DNA of 64,000 bases from Buchnera aphidicola str. Sg (Schizaphis graminum) (GCF_000007365.1 NC_004061.1:558001-622000); one strand, 5' to 3'; positions 1 to 12,793 are shown, numbered from the stretch's first letter. Notes: a model not told the origin generated them from the sequence alone. Program-made: numbers and translations.

Positions 1-14
1 GCTAAAGTTTCCAT
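1..14 (-). CDS. rplV: 50S ribosomal protein L22, 5' end only
   Basis: Only the first codons of L22 are present, reading M-E-T-L on the minus strand and running off the left edge. A GAGGG ribosome binding site lies at 18-23, and the start is 18 bases beyond the rpsS stop. The start matches the E. coli L22 N-terminus (METIA), and the position after rpsS is the expected one in the S10 operon. The identification rests on four codons plus gene order. Confidence 0.75.
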
Positions 15-32
15 TTATCCCTCTTTTTTTAT

Positions 33-311
33 CTAACGTTTTTTTACTTTTTTATCTGCAGTATGTCCTCTATAAGTACGGGTTAAGGAAAATTCACCCA
101 ATTTGTGACCAACCATTTCTTCAGTAATAAAAATTGGAATATGATGACGTCCATTGTGAACAGATATTGTTAGACCTACCATATTTGGAAAAACTGTTGA
201 ACGTCTAGACCAAGTTTTTAAAGGTTTCTTATCATTTATCTTTACTGCTTTTTCTACTTTTTTTAATAAACTAACATCAATGAAAGGACCTTTTTTAAGA
301 GAACGTGGCAT
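33..311 (-). CDS. rpsS: 30S ribosomal protein S19
   Basis: S19 is a protein of the 30S head that contacts S13 and the A-site finger region. The 92 residues equal the E. coli length, start [12 protein letters not shown] and include the family segment [19 protein letters not shown]. It lies 16 bases after rplB on the same strand and is read as part of the S10 operon. The start is fixed by family alignment. Nothing unusual is seen. Confidence 0.97.
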   Translation of the reverse strand: MPRSLKKGPFIDVSLLKKVEKAVKINDKKPLKTWSRRSTVFPNMVGLTISVHNGRHHIPIFITEEMVGHKLGEFSLTRTYRGHTADKKVKKR

Positions 312-327
312 AAATGATCCTCTAAAG

Positions 328-1149
328 TTATTTATGACGATGACGCAAAATAAACTTTTCAGTGCGCTTATTTTTTCGAGTTTTCTTACCTTTAGTTTGA
401 AGTCCCCATGGTGTTACTGGATGCTTTCCAAAATTTCTTCCTTCACCGCCTCCATGAGGATGATCAACCGGATTCATAGCTGTACCACGAACCGTCGGTC
501 GAATACCTATCCAACGTGAAGCACCTGCTTTTCCTAAAACTTTTAACATATGTTCAGAATTTCCGACTTCACCAATTGTAGCTCTACAATTAGATTCTGT
601 TTTTCTCATTTCACCAGATCTTAATCTTAAGGTAGCATATTCTTTATCACATGCAACTAATTGTACATAACTGCCAGCAGAACGAGCTATTTGTCCTCCT
701 TTTCCTGGTCTCATTTCTACGTTGTGAATAAACGAACCAACTGGAATATTTTTAATAGGTAAAGAATTTCCTATTTTAATAGGAACATTTTCACCAGATA
801 TAACTGTATCGCCTACTTTTAAATTTTTAGGCGCTAAAATGTAATTTCTTTTTCCATCTTTATATAATATTAATGCAATATTAGATGAACGATTAGGATC
901 ATATTCAAATCGTTCTATAGAAGCTGTTATGTTATCTTTATTTCTTTTAAAATCTATTATTCGATATATCCTTTTATGTCCTCCGCCAATATGACGAGTT
1001 GTAATTCTACCGTTATTATTGCGCCCTCCAGTTTTACTTTTTTTTGATAAAAGTAAAGAATACGGCTTTCCTTTATACAATTCTTTATTTACAACTTTAA
1101 TAACGTGGCGACGACCCGGAGATGTCGGTTTGCATTTAACAATTGCCAT
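328..1149 (-). CDS. rplB: 50S ribosomal protein L2
   Basis: L2 binds 23S rRNA and is needed for subunit joining and peptidyl transferase activity. The 273 residues match the family length. The N-terminal OB-like RNA-binding domain is followed by the C-terminal SH3-like domain, with the very conserved segment [14 protein letters not shown] near residue 225, which contains the histidine important for activity. It is separated from rplW by 15 bases with a GGAG-type binding site before the start. It is the fifth gene of the S10 operon, which reads leftward. Confidence 0.98.
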   Translation of the reverse strand: MAIVKCKPTSPGRRHVIKVVNKELYKGKPYSLLLSKKSKTGGRNNNGRITTRHIGGGHKRIYRIIDFKRNKDNITASIERFEYDPNRSSNIALILYKDGKRNYILAPKNLKVGDTVISGENVPIKIGNSLPIKNIPVGSFIHNVEMRPGKGGQIARSAGSYVQLVACDKEYATLRLRSGEMRKTESNCRATIGEVGNSEHMLKVLGKAGASRWIGIRPTVRGTAMNPVDHPHGGGEGRNFGKHPVTPWGLQTKGKKTRKNKRTEKFILRHRHK

Positions 1150-1164
1150 TGTTTTCTCCTCCGA

Positions 1165-1467
1165 CTACTCTATATTACTCATAAAATCTAAGTTTTGACC
1201 TTTTTTAACTTTAATATACGCTTTCTTCCAATCACTTCGATAAATAATGCGATTAGATTGACGCTTTTTTTTACCTTTAACATATACTGTTTTTACACTT
1301 TCGACTTGAATATTAAATAAATTTTGCACTGCAAATTTAATTTCATTTTTAGTGGTATTTCTAGAAACCTTTAAAACTACAGTATTAAATTTTTCCATAG
1401 ATATAGATGATTTTTCAGATATATGTGGAGAAAGTAATACTTTAAGAAAACGTTCTTGAGAAATCAT
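1165..1467 (-). CDS. rplW: 50S ribosomal protein L23
   Basis: L23 sits at the exit of the peptide tunnel and docks trigger factor and SRP. The open frame reaches back to 1554, but the family begins at [20 protein letters not shown], so the start is put at 1467, giving 100 residues as in E. coli. This start overlaps the rplD stop as ATGA (1464-1467), the usual sign of translational coupling and strong support for the choice. Confidence 0.96.
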   Translation of the reverse strand: MISQERFLKVLLSPHISEKSSISMEKFNTVVLKVSRNTTKNEIKFAVQNLFNIQVESVKTVYVKGKKKRQSNRIIYRSDWKKAYIKVKKGQNLDFMSNIE

Positions 1468-2069
1468 GAAAGCATTTCCTCTACCTTCTTTAACGCTGCA
1501 ACAGTAATTATAATATGCTCGAAAGCAATTAGACTCACTGGATCCATAGAACATACGTCTTTGACATCAACAGAATATAAGTTTCTAGACGCAAGAAATA
1601 AATTATTTTCTATTTCTTTAGTTAAAATAAGCACATTGTTTAATTTGATTTCTTTCAATTTTTTAACTAAAAGATTGGTTTTAGGTAAATCTAATGAAAA
1701 TTTTTCAAATATAATTAGTCTTTTTTGACGTATTAATTCAGAAAAAATACTTTTTAATGCACCACGATACATTTTTTTATTAATTTTTTGAGAATGTGAT
1801 TGTGGTTTTGAAGCAAATGTTACTCCTCCTGAGCGCCATATAGGACTTCTAAAAGAACCTGCACGTGCACGACCGGTACCTTTTTGGCGCCATGGTTTTC
1901 TACCTGATCCGGAAACATCAGCACGACTTTTTTGTGCTCGTGTACCTTGACGAGTAGAAGCTGAATAAGCAACAACTACTTGATGAATTAGAGCTTCATT
2001 AAAATCTCTACCAAAAATGATTTCAGAAACACTAAGAAGGCTTGGCACGTCTTTAATCACTAATTCCAT
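1464..2069 (-). CDS. rplD: 50S ribosomal protein L4
   Basis: L4 lines the peptide exit tunnel. In E. coli it also represses its own S10 operon by binding the leader. The 201 residues equal the E. coli length. The tunnel loop with [19 protein letters not shown] (about residues 54-72) is intact. It lies 17 bases downstream of rplC and is coupled to rplW by an ATGA overlap. Whether the autoregulatory function survives cannot be seen from the protein; the leader upstream of rpsJ is short. Confidence 0.97.
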   Translation of the reverse strand: MELVIKDVPSLLSVSEIIFGRDFNEALIHQVVVAYSASTRQGTRAQKSRADVSGSGRKPWRQKGTGRARAGSFRSPIWRSGGVTFASKPQSHSQKINKKMYRGALKSIFSELIRQKRLIIFEKFSLDLPKTNLLVKKLKEIKLNNVLILTKEIENNLFLASRNLYSVDVKDVCSMDPVSLIAFEHIIITVAALKKVEEMLS

Positions 2070-2086
2070 GCTTAACTCCTTATTCC

Positions 2087-2716
2087 TTAAATCTTAATAG
2101 CTGGTTTAACGATAAGATCACTACCGGTAGGTCCTGGAACAGCACCTTTTACTAAAAGTAAATTACGATTTTGGTCGATTTTTACTATGTTTAAATTTTG
2201 CACTGTAACACGATTATTACCTAAGTGCCCTGCCATTTTCTTTCCCTTAAATACTCTACCTGGAGTTTGATTCTGACCGATAGAACCTGGTACTCTATGA
2301 GACAAAGAATTTCCATGTGTTGCGTCTTGAGTTCGAAAATTCCAACGTTTAACAGTACCAGAAAAACCTTTCCCTTTAGAAATACCTGTAACATCTACTT
2401 TCTTAATATCATTAAAAATATTAATTTTTATACTTTGGCCTATTTGAAATTTTTCGTTATTATTAATTCTAAATTCCCACAATCCACGACCAGGAATCAC
2501 ACCTGATTTCAAAAAGTGACCTGACTCTGGTTTTTTAAGCCTATTTAATTTTTTTAGACCTGTTGTTACTTGAATAGCATAATATTTATCAGTTTTAATG
2601 TTTCTTATTTGCGTAATACGATTCTCTTGTATTTGAATTACTGTAATAGGAATTGAACTTCCTTCTTTAGTAAAAATACGACTCATACCAAGTTTTTTTC
2701 CAACTAAACCAATCAT
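2087..2716 (-). CDS. rplC: 50S ribosomal protein L3
   Basis: L3 is an early-assembly protein whose long loop reaches the peptidyl transferase centre. The 209 residues match E. coli. The start is [15 protein letters not shown], and the loop has [18 protein letters not shown] around residues 144-161, including the glutamine that is N5-methylated by PrmB in E. coli. It is the second gene of the S10 operon, 36 bases after rpsJ. Confidence 0.97.
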   Translation of the reverse strand: MIGLVGKKLGMSRIFTKEGSSIPITVIQIQENRITQIRNIKTDKYYAIQVTTGLKKLNRLKKPESGHFLKSGVIPGRGLWEFRINNNEKFQIGQSIKINIFNDIKKVDVTGISKGKGFSGTVKRWNFRTQDATHGNSLSHRVPGSIGQNQTPGRVFKGKKMAGHLGNNRVTVQNLNIVKIDQNRNLLLVKGAVPGPTGSDLIVKPAIKI

Positions 2717-2752
2717 TTTTCAAAACCTTTTTAATCACATATATAAATTTGA

Positions 2753-3200
<448 letters not shown>

Positions 3201-3267
3201 TATATAAAAAAATTTTTATTTCACGATTATTTATCCAAAATGTATGATATTCTAATTATAATCAATC

Positions 3268-3296
3268 AAGAAAAGAGCATTTTATACTCTTTTCTT
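3268..3296 (-). terminator. terminator hairpin after tufA (str operon)
   Basis: A perfect 10-bp inverted repeat (AAGAAAAGAG / CTCTTTTCTT) with a 9-base loop lies 31 bases past the tufA stop. It separates the str operon from the S10 operon. The bases after the stem on the minus strand are AT-rich but not a clean T run, so termination may be partial, leaving some read-through into the S10 leader. Confidence 0.6.
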
Positions 3297-3326
3297 AACA
3301 AATTCAACTAAGTATAATATAAAAAA

Positions 3327-4529
<1,203 letters not shown>

Positions 4530-4569
4530 TTAAAGTTATTATTAAAAATTATTTTATAAAAAAATTTTA

Positions 4570-6678
4570 CTATCTCTCTCTTTTTTGAATGATTAAGTCA
4601 GAAATAACAGATGGTGCTTCTACATATTTTAAAAATTCCATGGAATAAGAAGCTCTACCCTGAGTTTGAGAACGCAAATCAGTAGCATAACCAAACATTT
4701 CTGACAAAGGAACACATGCATTAATAATTTTACCTATTTCTAAATCTTTCATGCCTTCAATAATGCCTCGGCGACGATTTAAGTCACCAATGACATCTCC
4801 CATATAATCATCTGGTGTTTCTACTTCTACTTTCATAATAGGTTCTAATAAAATTGGTTTTGCTTTTTTAAATCCATTTTTAAATGCTAAAGAAGCTGCT
4901 AATTTAAAAGCTAATTCTGAAGAATCAACATCATGATATGAACCAAAATAAAGTCGTACTCCTATATCTACAACAGGATATCCAGCTAAGGGTCCATACT
5001 TCAATTGTTCTTGAATTCCTTTATCAATTGCTGAAATATATTCATTAGGTATCACTCCTCCTTTTATATCATTAACAAATAAGTATCCTTTACCTCCTGA
5101 TTCTAATGGAAATAATTCTATAACAACATGACCATATTGACCTCTTCCACCAGATTGCTTAATGTGCTTTCCTTCTATATCAGTTACTTTATTCAGAATA
5201 GTTTCACGATATGCAACTTGTGGCTTGCCAACATTAGCATCAACACTGAATTCTCGTTTCATGCGATCAACGATTATTTCTAAATGTAATTCTCCCATTC
5301 CAGAAATGATTGTTTGATTAGATTCTTGATCTGTTCGAACTCTAAAAGAAGGATCTTCTTTTGCTAATCTAGCTAATGCCAAACCCATTTTTTCCTGATC
5401 AGCTTTTGTTTTAGGTTCTACAGAAATAGATATAACTGGTTCTGGAAATTCCATTCGTTCTAATATAATAGGTTGATTTAAATCACATAGTGTATCACCA
5501 GTAGTTACATCTTTTAAACCAATAGCTGCCGCTATATCTCCAGCATAAACTTCTTTGATTTCTTCTCTTTTATTTGCATGCATTTGAACAATTCTACCAA
5601 ATCTTTCACGCTGAGATTTTACAGAATTTAAAACACTATCTCCAGATTTTACTATTCCTGAATATACACGAAAAAATGTTAAATTACCTACAAAAGGATC
5701 ACTAGCAATTTTAAATGCTAAAGCTGAAAATGGAGCTTTATCATTTGAAGATCTGAAAGCAACAGTACTTGCTTTATCGTTTGTAATTCCCTTAATATCT
5801 TGAATATCGTTAGGAGCAGGTAAATATTCAATTATTGCATCCAATAATGCTTGCACTCCTTTATTTTTAAAAGCAGAACCACAGGTGATAAGTGTAATTT
5901 CATTATTTAAAGATCGTTTTCTTAATTCTGATTTTATTTCTTTTTCAGATAATACAAAGCCACTTAAATATTTTTCCATTAATTCTTCATTAGATTCAAC
6001 AGCTGACTCAATCAAATTTTGATGCCACTTTTCAGATAATTCAATCATATCAGATGGTATTTCATCATAAGTAAAGGTTATTCCTTGATCGATATCTTTC
6101 CATTTAATGGCTTTCATTTTTATTAAATCTATAACTCCTTTAAAATTTTCTTCTGATCCAATAGGTAGCTGAAGTGGTACAGGATTGCCTCCTAATCGTG
6201 TTTTAATTTGTTTTACTGATCTTAAAAAATTTGCTCCCATACGATCCATTTTATTTATAAAAGCTATACGAGGAACATTGTATTTATTTGCTTGTCGCCA
6301 TACAGTTTCTGATTGAGGTTGAACACCTCCAACTGCGCAATAAACCATAACAGCACCATCTAATACACGCATTGAACGTTCAACTTCTATAGTAAAATCA
6401 ACATGTCCAGGTGTATCAATAATATTAATTCTGTGAGGTTTAAATTGCTTAGCCATACCACTCCAAAATGCAGTAGTAGCAGCAGAGGTAATAGTAATTC
6501 CTCTTTCTTGTTCTTGTTCCATCCAATCCATGGTAGCAGCACCATCGTGAACTTCACCAATTTTATGATTAATACCAGTATAAAATAAGATTCTTTCAGT
6601 TGTGGTTGTCTTCCCTGCATCTATATGGGCACTGATACCAATGTTACGATATTGACAAATAGGTGTTGTACGAGACAT
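4570..6678 (-). CDS. fusA: elongation factor G
   Basis: EF-G is the GTPase driving translocation and, with RRF, ribosome recycling. The 702 residues compare with 704 in E. coli. Motifs are G1 AHIDAGKT (17-24), DTPGHVDF (about 88) and NKMDR (about 142). Domain IV carries [12 protein letters not shown] near residue 510, and the C-terminus is intact. It sits in the str operon between rpsG and tufA, about 100 bases after rpsG. Confidence 0.98.
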   Translation of the reverse strand: MSRTTPICQYRNIGISAHIDAGKTTTTERILFYTGINHKIGEVHDGAATMDWMEQEQERGITITSAATTAFWSGMAKQFKPHRINIIDTPGHVDFTIEVERSMRVLDGAVMVYCAVGGVQPQSETVWRQANKYNVPRIAFINKMDRMGANFLRSVKQIKTRLGGNPVPLQLPIGSEENFKGVIDLIKMKAIKWKDIDQGITFTYDEIPSDMIELSEKWHQNLIESAVESNEELMEKYLSGFVLSEKEIKSELRKRSLNNEITLITCGSAFKNKGVQALLDAIIEYLPAPNDIQDIKGITNDKASTVAFRSSNDKAPFSALAFKIASDPFVGNLTFFRVYSGIVKSGDSVLNSVKSQRERFGRIVQMHANKREEIKEVYAGDIAAAIGLKDVTTGDTLCDLNQPIILERMEFPEPVISISVEPKTKADQEKMGLALARLAKEDPSFRVRTDQESNQTIISGMGELHLEIIVDRMKREFSVDANVGKPQVAYRETILNKVTDIEGKHIKQSGGRGQYGHVVIELFPLESGGKGYLFVNDIKGGVIPNEYISAIDKGIQEQLKYGPLAGYPVVDIGVRLYFGSYHDVDSSELAFKLAASLAFKNGFKKAKPILLEPIMKVEVETPDDYMGDVIGDLNRRRGIIEGMKDLEIGKIINACVPLSEMFGYATDLRSQTQGRASYSMEFLKYVEAPSVISDLIIQKRER

Positions 6679-6779
6679 AATTGTTTTCTCATTTTTAGGT
6701 TTTTAAAAGTTATCACCGTATGAGCAAAATAAAACAATTGCCCCAATATTATATAAATTAAAAAATTTTATAGAAATCA

Positions 6780-7250
6780 TCACCAACGATAATGAGCAAA
6801 AGCTTTATTTGCTTCAGCCATCTTATGAACTTCTTCCTTTTTTTTAACAGATGTTCCTTTATTTTCAACAGCATCGTAAAGTTCATTAGATAAACGTAAT
6901 GCCATAGATTTATCGCCTCTTTTTCGTGCAGAATCTACAATCCATCTCATTGCTAATGCATTACGACGAACTGGTCGAACTTCGACAGGTACTTGATATG
7001 TTGAACCACCAACACGACGAGATTTAACTTCTACTGTTGGACGGACATTTTCTAAAGCAATTTCAAATGCTTCTAATTCTTTTTTCTCTGTTCGTTCAGA
7101 TAAATTTTTTAATGCAGTATAAACAATTACTTCAGCAATAGATTTTTTACCATCTACCATCAAAATATTAATAAATTTAGCTAATAATTCTGAAGAAAAT
7201 TTTGGATCTGGTAAAATTTTGCGAGTACTAATAATACGACGACGTGGCAT
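6780..7250 (-). CDS. rpsG: 30S ribosomal protein S7
   Basis: S7 nucleates assembly of the 30S head and lines the E site. The frame is open to 7280, but the family begins [18 protein letters not shown], so 7250 is taken as the start, giving 156 residues. The C-terminus ends KAFAHYRW, as in the shorter E. coli form. In E. coli S7 represses the str operon by binding between rpsL and rpsG; here that gap is 58 bases and no strong hairpin is obvious. Confidence 0.96.
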
Positions 7251-7308
7251 AAAAAAATACTCCATTAAATTAAACAGCAAATTTATTTATGTTCTAAATT
7301 AAATATAA

Positions 7309-7683
7309 TTACACTTTAGCTTTTTTTACACCGTATTTAGAACGTCCTTTTTTACGTTCTTTAACACCAGCGCAATCTAGAGAACCTCTAACAATATGAT
7401 ATCGAACTCCCGGTAAATCTTTTACTCGACCACCACGTATTAAAATTACAGAGTGTTCTTGTAAATTATGCCCTTCTCCACCAATATAAGCAGTAACTTC
7501 AAAACCATTAGTTAACCTTACACGACAAACTTTTCGTAATGCTGAATTAGGTTTCTTAGGAGTAGTTGTATAAACTCGAGTACAAACGCCTCTTTTTTGC
7601 GGACTTCCTTCCAAAGCAGGAACGTTCGTTTTAACTATTTTACGTAAACGAGGTTTACGGACCAATTGATTAACCGTGGCCAT
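7309..7683 (-). CDS. rpsL: 30S ribosomal protein S12
   Basis: S12 monitors decoding at the A site. The 124 residues equal E. coli. The sequence [13 protein letters not shown] holds the wild-type lysine at the position where streptomycin-resistance mutations occur, and the second accuracy loop [13 protein letters not shown] is intact, including the aspartate that is methylthiolated by RimO in E. coli. A GGAG binding site precedes the start. It is the first gene of the str operon, with tusB upstream on the same strand. Confidence 0.97.
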   Translation of the reverse strand: MATVNQLVRKPRLRKIVKTNVPALEGSPQKRGVCTRVYTTTPKKPNSALRKVCRVRLTNGFEVTAYIGGEGHNLQEHSVILIRGGRVKDLPGVRYHIVRGSLDCAGVKERKKGRSKYGVKKAKV

Positions 7684-7812
7684 ATATAAACTCCTTATTG
7701 CTAATTAATACTATGAGTGACACTAAGATAATATAAAAAAAAATTGAGGTCATATTATATCATGTAGAATTTTGGGATTGGATATATAAATCAAAGAACA
7801 AATAAGTATATT

Positions 7813-8100
7813 TTACCAAATTATTTGTTTTTTATTTTTAAGTGTTAAATTAACAAAATCAATATAACTAATTAAAATAAAACTACTAGAAATATTTTTA
7901 TGAATTCCTCTAGCATAAACATCTTCTTTTATAACATATAAATTTTCTGAAGAAAAAGTAATTTTTTTTAAAAAAATATTATCAATTAATGCAATTAAAA
8001 CTCCATCTTGTAAAGCTAAAAAATCATCTGTTTTTTTTAACATACCTGAAAAAAAAGAAATATTAGTTTCAAAAGGAGATTTCATTAAAGTATGCAGCAT
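7813..8100 (-). CDS. tusB: sulfurtransferase TusB
   Basis: TusB is one subunit of the TusBCD heterohexamer, which passes sulfur from TusA to TusE and MnmA for 2-thiolation of tRNA wobble uridine (Lys, Glu, Gln). The 95 residues match the E. coli size and begin [13 protein letters not shown], close to the family start MLHTL. It follows tusC after 11 bases and precedes rpsL, as in E. coli (tusD-tusC-tusB-rpsL). The middle of the protein is diverged, so assignment leans on the N-terminus and order. Confidence 0.9.
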   Translation of the reverse strand: MLHTLMKSPFETNISFFSGMLKKTDDFLALQDGVLIALIDNIFLKKITFSSENLYVIKEDVYARGIHKNISSSFILISYIDFVNLTLKNKKQIIW

Positions 8101-8111
8101 ATTTATGTACC

Positions 8112-8471
8112 TTAAAAATTAATAATTGCATCATGATCATCTAACTTTATACGAAAAAAATATGAATTTAATATATTTACTTTTAATATAAATTGATTAT
8201 GAGAATATAATCCTCTATCAATCAATGAAGATTTGCAACAATAAAAATTTTTAATATCGTATATAGATAAAATACGAAAAGAAGATGTATAATTACGTGC
8301 TAAAATATTTTCTGATTTAGAATGTTTTAAAATCTGTAAAACTCCATCTCCAATAAAAAATAAACTAATTTTTTTTATAATTGAAGAAACACCTAAAATA
8401 ACATCCAATCCTTCTTTACCAAAACTAGTCCCATGCGGCGCATGAGAAAAAACAAAAGCAATTTTTTCCAT
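8112..8471 (-). CDS. tusC: sulfurtransferase TusC
   Basis: TusC is the second subunit of the TusBCD sulfur-relay complex for tRNA 2-thiouridine. The start at [16 protein letters not shown] gives 119 residues, the E. coli length. An in-frame ATG four codons upstream (8483) starts one base past the tusD stop and is an alternative if translation is coupled. The FVFS.APHGT..GKEGLD signature is clear. It lies between tusD and tusB on the same strand, consistent with co-transcription of the complex. Confidence 0.93.
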   Translation of the reverse strand: MEKIAFVFSHAPHGTSFGKEGLDVILGVSSIIKKISLFFIGDGVLQILKHSKSENILARNYTSSFRILSIYDIKNFYCCKSSLIDRGLYSHNQFILKVNILNSYFFRIKLDDHDAIINF

Positions 8472-8484
8472 TGAAATAAACATA

Positions 8485-8871
8485 TTAAAATTGTATTATA
8501 CGATCAGAAATTTTTATAGAATATGCTAATTCTAATAATCCGCTTGACTGAAAAAAAGAAGCAAAATTACCATTTTTAATTTTTGTGTTTGATATTTTTT
8601 CATCTTCTATGACACCTCGTCTTGAAGCAGCACTAACACAAACATATAATTTTACCTTATTTTTTTCATTTAATTGTTTCCATGCAGAAAGTAGATCAAA
8701 TTCGTCGACAGATGGTTTATTAAAATTATTAGCATTAAGAACTCCATCACAGTAAAAGAAAACACTATTTAATATATGAGACATCTTTATCAATGATTGG
8801 CAGAATAGGAAGGCTGTACTGGCATTTTGTGTTCCATAAGCGGAACCTGTAACTAAAACTGTATAATTCAT
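8485..8871 (-). CDS. tusD: sulfurtransferase TusD
   Basis: TusD is the catalytic subunit of TusBCD; its cysteine carries the persulfide. The 128 residues equal E. coli. The N-terminus is [17 protein letters not shown]. The active-site region [11 protein letters not shown] (about residues 76-86) keeps the cysteine that corresponds to Cys78, and the C-terminus DRIIQF matches the family DRVVQF. It is first of the tusDCB-rpsL series reading leftward. Confidence 0.95.
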   Translation of the reverse strand: MNYTVLVTGSAYGTQNASTAFLFCQSLIKMSHILNSVFFYCDGVLNANNFNKPSVDEFDLLSAWKQLNEKNKVKLYVCVSAASRRGVIEDEKISNTKIKNGNFASFFQSSGLLELAYSIKISDRIIQF

Positions 8872-8948
8872 ATTAAAATATCTTGATTCAAAATTAAAAT
8901 TATTTGAACTAAAAAATAATTTCTATAAATGTTAAAAGAATACTAATA

Positions 8949-9707
8949 TTAAATATTTTTGATATCTAATAATTCTATATCAAAAATTAAAATAGAATTT
9001 GCTGGTATTTCATTAATTCTATTGCTTCCGTACCCTAAATTAGGAGGTATGATTAATTTAATTTTACCACCTTTTTTAATATACTTTAAACCTTCTTGCC
9101 AACCTAATATAACATCTTTTAACATTAATGTTATAGGCTTTCCTCGTTTATAAGAACTGTCAAATTCTGTACCATTGATTAGTGATCCTTTATAATGAAC
9201 TGTAATTTCTGCATTTTTTGTTTTTATCTCTTCACCTTCACCTAATTTATCAATAATATATAAAAGACCGCTAGAGGTTTTACTTACTCCTTTCATTTCA
9301 GAAAATTTTTTCATATATAATTTTCCTTGAATTAAGTTTTCTTTTTCACTTTTTTCAAATTCAATTTTTGCTGCATTCTTCAAATTTTTTTCTAATTTTT
9401 GAAGAATTGTTGAAATTTCTTCATTTGATAATTTTAAATTACCTGAAATAGCGTCTTGTACTCCTAACAAAATATTATATTTGTCTAAGTTTATTCCCAT
9501 TTTTTTTTGTCTTTCAAAAGATTCATTTACATAATTACCTAAAGATACTCCTAAAGAGTATCCTACTTTTTCGTTATCATTTTGAAAAAATTCTTTCTTC
9601 TCTGAATAAGATTTAATTTTAAAAAAAGGTAGGTTTTCTGAAAAAGATTTCGGAACAAAAAAAATTAAATATAATAATAAAATTCTTTTTAATAAAAAAA
9701 CAATCAT
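8949..9707 (-). CDS. fkpA: FKBP-type peptidyl-prolyl isomerase FkpA
   Basis: FkpA is a periplasmic prolyl isomerase and chaperone. The 252 residues compare with 270 in E. coli. A hydrophobic N-terminus (residues 4-22) is a signal peptide. An N-terminal helical dimerisation part (about 45-130, with VGYSLGVSLGNYV) is followed by the FKBP domain (about 140-250) with VHYKGSLINGTEFDSSY and the GWQEGLKYIKKGGK and PPNLGYG motifs. A GGGAG binding site precedes the start. In E. coli fkpA also lies close to tusDCB. It is one of few envelope-folding factors seen here. Confidence 0.95.
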   Translation of the reverse strand: MIVFLLKRILLLYLIFFVPKSFSENLPFFKIKSYSEKKEFFQNDNEKVGYSLGVSLGNYVNESFERQKKMGINLDKYNILLGVQDAISGNLKLSNEEISTILQKLEKNLKNAAKIEFEKSEKENLIQGKLYMKKFSEMKGVSKTSSGLLYIIDKLGEGEEIKTKNAEITVHYKGSLINGTEFDSSYKRGKPITLMLKDVILGWQEGLKYIKKGGKIKLIIPPNLGYGSNRINEIPANSILIFDIELLDIKNI

Positions 9708-10061
9708 TTATTACTCCCAAAATGTAAAAAATAATAAATTTATTTTACATTTAAAAAATTTTATATTAAATTCTTATTTTTTAATATAAAATTATTTAAT
9801 TAATATTTTTTGTATATTAAAAATTAAATAAACTTGATAATGAAAAAAAATAATAATGAGCATATTTTGCAAGAATTTTTAAATATTCAAAAAAAATATT
9901 GAAAAATTAAAAAAAAGTACAAAAAATATTAAAAAAATCGCATCAAATAATATTGTGTATTAATCGTTTATTGAAAAATCAAAGACCTCCTAGTCATTAA
10001 ATAAAAAATAAATGTCTTTATCTTATTTAAAAAAAAATATAGTTTTCTAAAACTTTATTTT
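9708..10061. other. 354-base AT-rich spacer between fkpA and argD
   Basis: No coding frame with family resemblance is seen on either strand, only A/T runs. It must hold the promoter of fkpA, which reads away to the left, and the 3' end region of argD. In E. coli this join spans many genes, so the spacer is a deletion scar between two formerly distant blocks. Confidence 0.5.
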
Positions 10062-11276
10062 CTATAAACATTTTTCTAAAGCACAATAAAAACGCTTCAT
10101 TCCTTCAACAATATCACGCTTACTAATAATTAATGAAGGAGCTAATCGTATTACATTTTTACCTGCAGTTAAAACAATTACACCTTCTAAAAATAAAGCA
10201 TTTAAAATATTATGTATTTCTTCAGAAAGCTCTGGTCTTAATACAATACCAATAAGTAATCCTTTTCCTCGTATTTCTGTAAACAGTCCAAAACGTTTAT
10301 TGATAATATTTAGTTCAGAAATAATTTTTTTTGATTTTTTTTCTACACCTAATAAAAATTTTTTTGTATTAACAATATTAACAACAGATTCCGCAATAGA
10401 ACAAGCAAGGGGATTACCTCCATATGTAGTACCATGAATACCAGGTTTTATTACAGATGCAATTCCATTTGTTGTTAAAGTCGCACTTATTGGAAAACCG
10501 CTTCCTAAAGACTTTGCAATAGTTAAAATATCAGGTTGTACCTCATAATGTTCATATGCATATAATTTACTAGTTCTACCTATTCCAGTTTGAATTTCAT
10601 CAAAAATTAAAAGTGCATTATATTTATAACAAAGATCTCTGATTTCTCTAACAAAAGCAACATCCGCTGGTACAATTCCTCCCTCTCCCTGAATAAGTTC
10701 CATCACTACAGCACAGGTATTATCATCAATTATACTTTTAACACTGTTGATTTCATTAAATTTAGCATGCATAATTGCTGGAGGTTTTGGACCAAAAAAA
10801 TCAGAATATTTTGCTTGTCCACCTACAGAAACAGTAAAAAAAGTTCGTCCATGAAATGAATTATAAAAAGATATAATCTTATTTTTTTTTAAATTGTATA
10901 TTTTAGATGAATAATAACGAGCTAGTTTAAAAGCTGCTTCATTTGCTTCAGCACCTGAATTCGCAAAAAACACACGAGAGGCAAAACTCGACGAAATTAA
11001 TTTATCAGCTAAACGCAAAGCGGGTTCATTTGTAAAAATATTACTAATGTGCCATAATTTTTTACTTTGTTGTCTTAAAACTTTATTTAATACAGGGTGG
11101 CAGTGACCTAATGACGTCACAGCAATTCCGCCTGAAAAATCAATGTATTCTTTTCCTTTTTGATCCCAAAGACGACTGCCTTTCCCTTTAACTGGGATAA
11201 AAAATGCTGGATTATAAACAGGTAAAATTAACTTATTAAAACTATCTCGTGTAATTAATTTTATTTTTCCTATCAT
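10062..11276 (-). CDS. argD: acetylornithine/succinyldiaminopimelate aminotransferase
   Basis: ArgD is a PLP-dependent class III aminotransferase that makes N-acetylornithine for arginine and also serves the DAP/lysine pathway. The 404 residues compare with 406 in E. coli. Motifs include FSGGIAVTSLGHCHP (about 48-62), FANSGAEANEAAFKLAR, the cofactor aspartate in LLIFDEIQTGIGR (about 224) and the Schiff-base lysine in TIAKSLGSGFPIS (about 254). It supports amino-acid provisioning of the host and cell-wall DAP supply. It is monocistronic here; its E. coli neighbours up to tsgA are deleted. Confidence 0.97.
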   Translation of the reverse strand: MIGKIKLITRDSFNKLILPVYNPAFFIPVKGKGSRLWDQKGKEYIDFSGGIAVTSLGHCHPVLNKVLRQQSKKLWHISNIFTNEPALRLADKLISSSFASRVFFANSGAEANEAAFKLARYYSSKIYNLKKNKIISFYNSFHGRTFFTVSVGGQAKYSDFFGPKPPAIMHAKFNEINSVKSIIDDNTCAVVMELIQGEGGIVPADVAFVREIRDLCYKYNALLIFDEIQTGIGRTSKLYAYEHYEVQPDILTIAKSLGSGFPISATLTTNGIASVIKPGIHGTTYGGNPLACSIAESVVNIVNTKKFLLGVEKKSKKIISELNIINKRFGLFTEIRGKGLLIGIVLRPELSEEIHNILNALFLEGVIVLTAGKNVIRLAPSLIISKRDIVEGMKRFYCALEKCL

Positions 11277-11558
11277 TTATTTTCCTAAAATATTTTTACT
11301 AAAAAATAAAAATTTTTAAATCTAAAAAAAGATAAACTTATAAAGTTAAAATATACATTATATTTTGTTAAATTTAAACTTATTTTGTTAATAAAATTAA
11401 AAATTTTAAAACAATTTTTTTAAAGTAAAAAGCTATTTTACGTTTTAACATCTTGATACAATGACTTAAATAATTAAAAATAAAATATCTAAAAAGAATA
11501 AAAATATTCAAGATAAATATCTTAAAATTTTAATTTTTATAATAAAAAAGGTAAAAAA

Positions 11559-12722
11559 ATGCAAAATATCAACCAAATAAAACTCACATGGATTAGTTTT
11601 TTTTCATATGCTTTTACAGGTGCGTTAATCGTTATTACTGGAATGATAATGGGGGATATTGCTGATTATTTTAATTTATCTGTATCAGAAATGAGTAATA
11701 TTTTTACTTTTTTAAATGCAGGTATTTTAATATCAATTTTTTTAAATTCTTGGCTAATAGATCTTATATCAATAAAAAAACAGTTAATATTTGGTTTTTT
11801 ATTTTCTATAATCGCTATACTTGGTATAGTATTTTCGACCAGTATACTTTTATTTTCTATAAATATATTTATACTTGGTTTAGTCAGTGGAATAACGATG
11901 TCAATTGGTACTTTTATTATCACATGTTTATATTCAGGTGAAAAAAGAGGATCACAATTGTTACTCACCGATTCATTTTTCAGCATGTCTGGGATGATAT
12001 TTCCGATTATTTCTGCATATCTATTAGACAGAAAAATTTTATGGTATTGGATTTATGTTTTTTTAGGAATTATTTATTTTCTTATTTTTATTTTAACAGT
12101 AAAATCGCACTTTCCAGTATCAGAAGAAAAAACAAAAAACAATAACGAAATTAAAAATTTAAATATAAATATTATTTTGTTATCTATCTCAGCTTTATTA
12201 TATATTTTAGGACAATTGAGTTTTATTTCTTGGGTTCCACAATATACTACTGAAATAATAAATATTAATATTAAAAAAACTGGTGTTTTAGTAAGCAATT
12301 TTTGGATGGCATATATGATTGGAATGTGGTGTTTCAGTTTTATAATTAAATTTTTTAATTTACAACGCATGTTTATTTTCTTAACAGGAAGTTCTTCAGT
12401 ACTTATGTACTGCTTTATTTATAGTAAAAGTTATTTAGCACTAAAATATACTATTATTAGTTTAGGATTTTTTTCTAGTGCAATTTATACTATTATTATA
12501 ACATTAGCATCACTAGAAACTAAAAAACCATCTGCAAAATTAATTAATTTAATTTTATTTTTCGGAACTATTGGAACCCTGTTGACGTTCATTATTACTA
12601 GTCCAATTGTTGCTAAAAAGGGATTATATACAACTTTAATTTTTTCGAATGTATTGTATGTTATAGTTTTTTTTCTATCTTGTATCATTTTTAAAAATAG
12701 TAAAAAAAAAGATCATTGTTAA
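11559..12722 (+). CDS. tsgA: major facilitator superfamily transporter TsgA
   Basis: This inner-membrane MFS protein of 387 residues, about 12 predicted transmembrane helices, is alignable with E. coli TsgA (393). The N-terminal helix region reads KLTWISFFSYAFTGALIV. The substrate is not established. It lies between argD and trpS, as in the E. coli order, with the nir and cysG genes removed. An AAGGTAAAAAA binding site precedes the start. It is one of few transporters retained, so it may carry a host-derived metabolite; that is inference. Confidence 0.88.
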   Translation: MQNINQIKLTWISFFSYAFTGALIVITGMIMGDIADYFNLSVSEMSNIFTFLNAGILISIFLNSWLIDLISIKKQLIFGFLFSIIAILGIVFSTSILLFSINIFILGLVSGITMSIGTFIITCLYSGEKRGSQLLLTDSFFSMSGMIFPIISAYLLDRKILWYWIYVFLGIIYFLIFILTVKSHFPVSEEKTKNNNEIKNLNINIILLSISALLYILGQLSFISWVPQYTTEIININIKKTGVLVSNFWMAYMIGMWCFSFIIKFFNLQRMFIFLTGSSSVLMYCFIYSKSYLALKYTIISLGFFSSAIYTIIITLASLETKKPSAKLINLILFFGTIGTLLTFIITSPIVAKKGLYTTLIFSNVLYVIVFFLSCIIFKNSKKKDHC

Positions 12723-12747
12723 AAATATTATTAAAAAAGTTTTATTT

Positions 12748-12790
12748 TTTAAATAAACTGGAATAAATAATAATTTCTAGTTTATTTAAA
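12748..12790. terminator. bidirectional terminator between tsgA and trpS
   Basis: Inverted repeat with 16 pairs (12748-12763 with 12775-12790; one G-T wobble) and an 11-base loop, between two converging genes. T-rich bases flank it on both strands, so it can end transcription in both directions. Confidence 0.75.
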
Positions 12791-12793
12791 TAA

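Noticed and set aside
1468..1554. 29-codon extension of rplW
   Set aside because: It is antisense-free but lies within rplD; ATGA coupling at 1464-1467 fixes the start.
9839..9901. 20-codon frame MKKNNNEHILQEF... in the fkpA-argD spacer
   Set aside because: Too short, no binding site, no similarity recognised.
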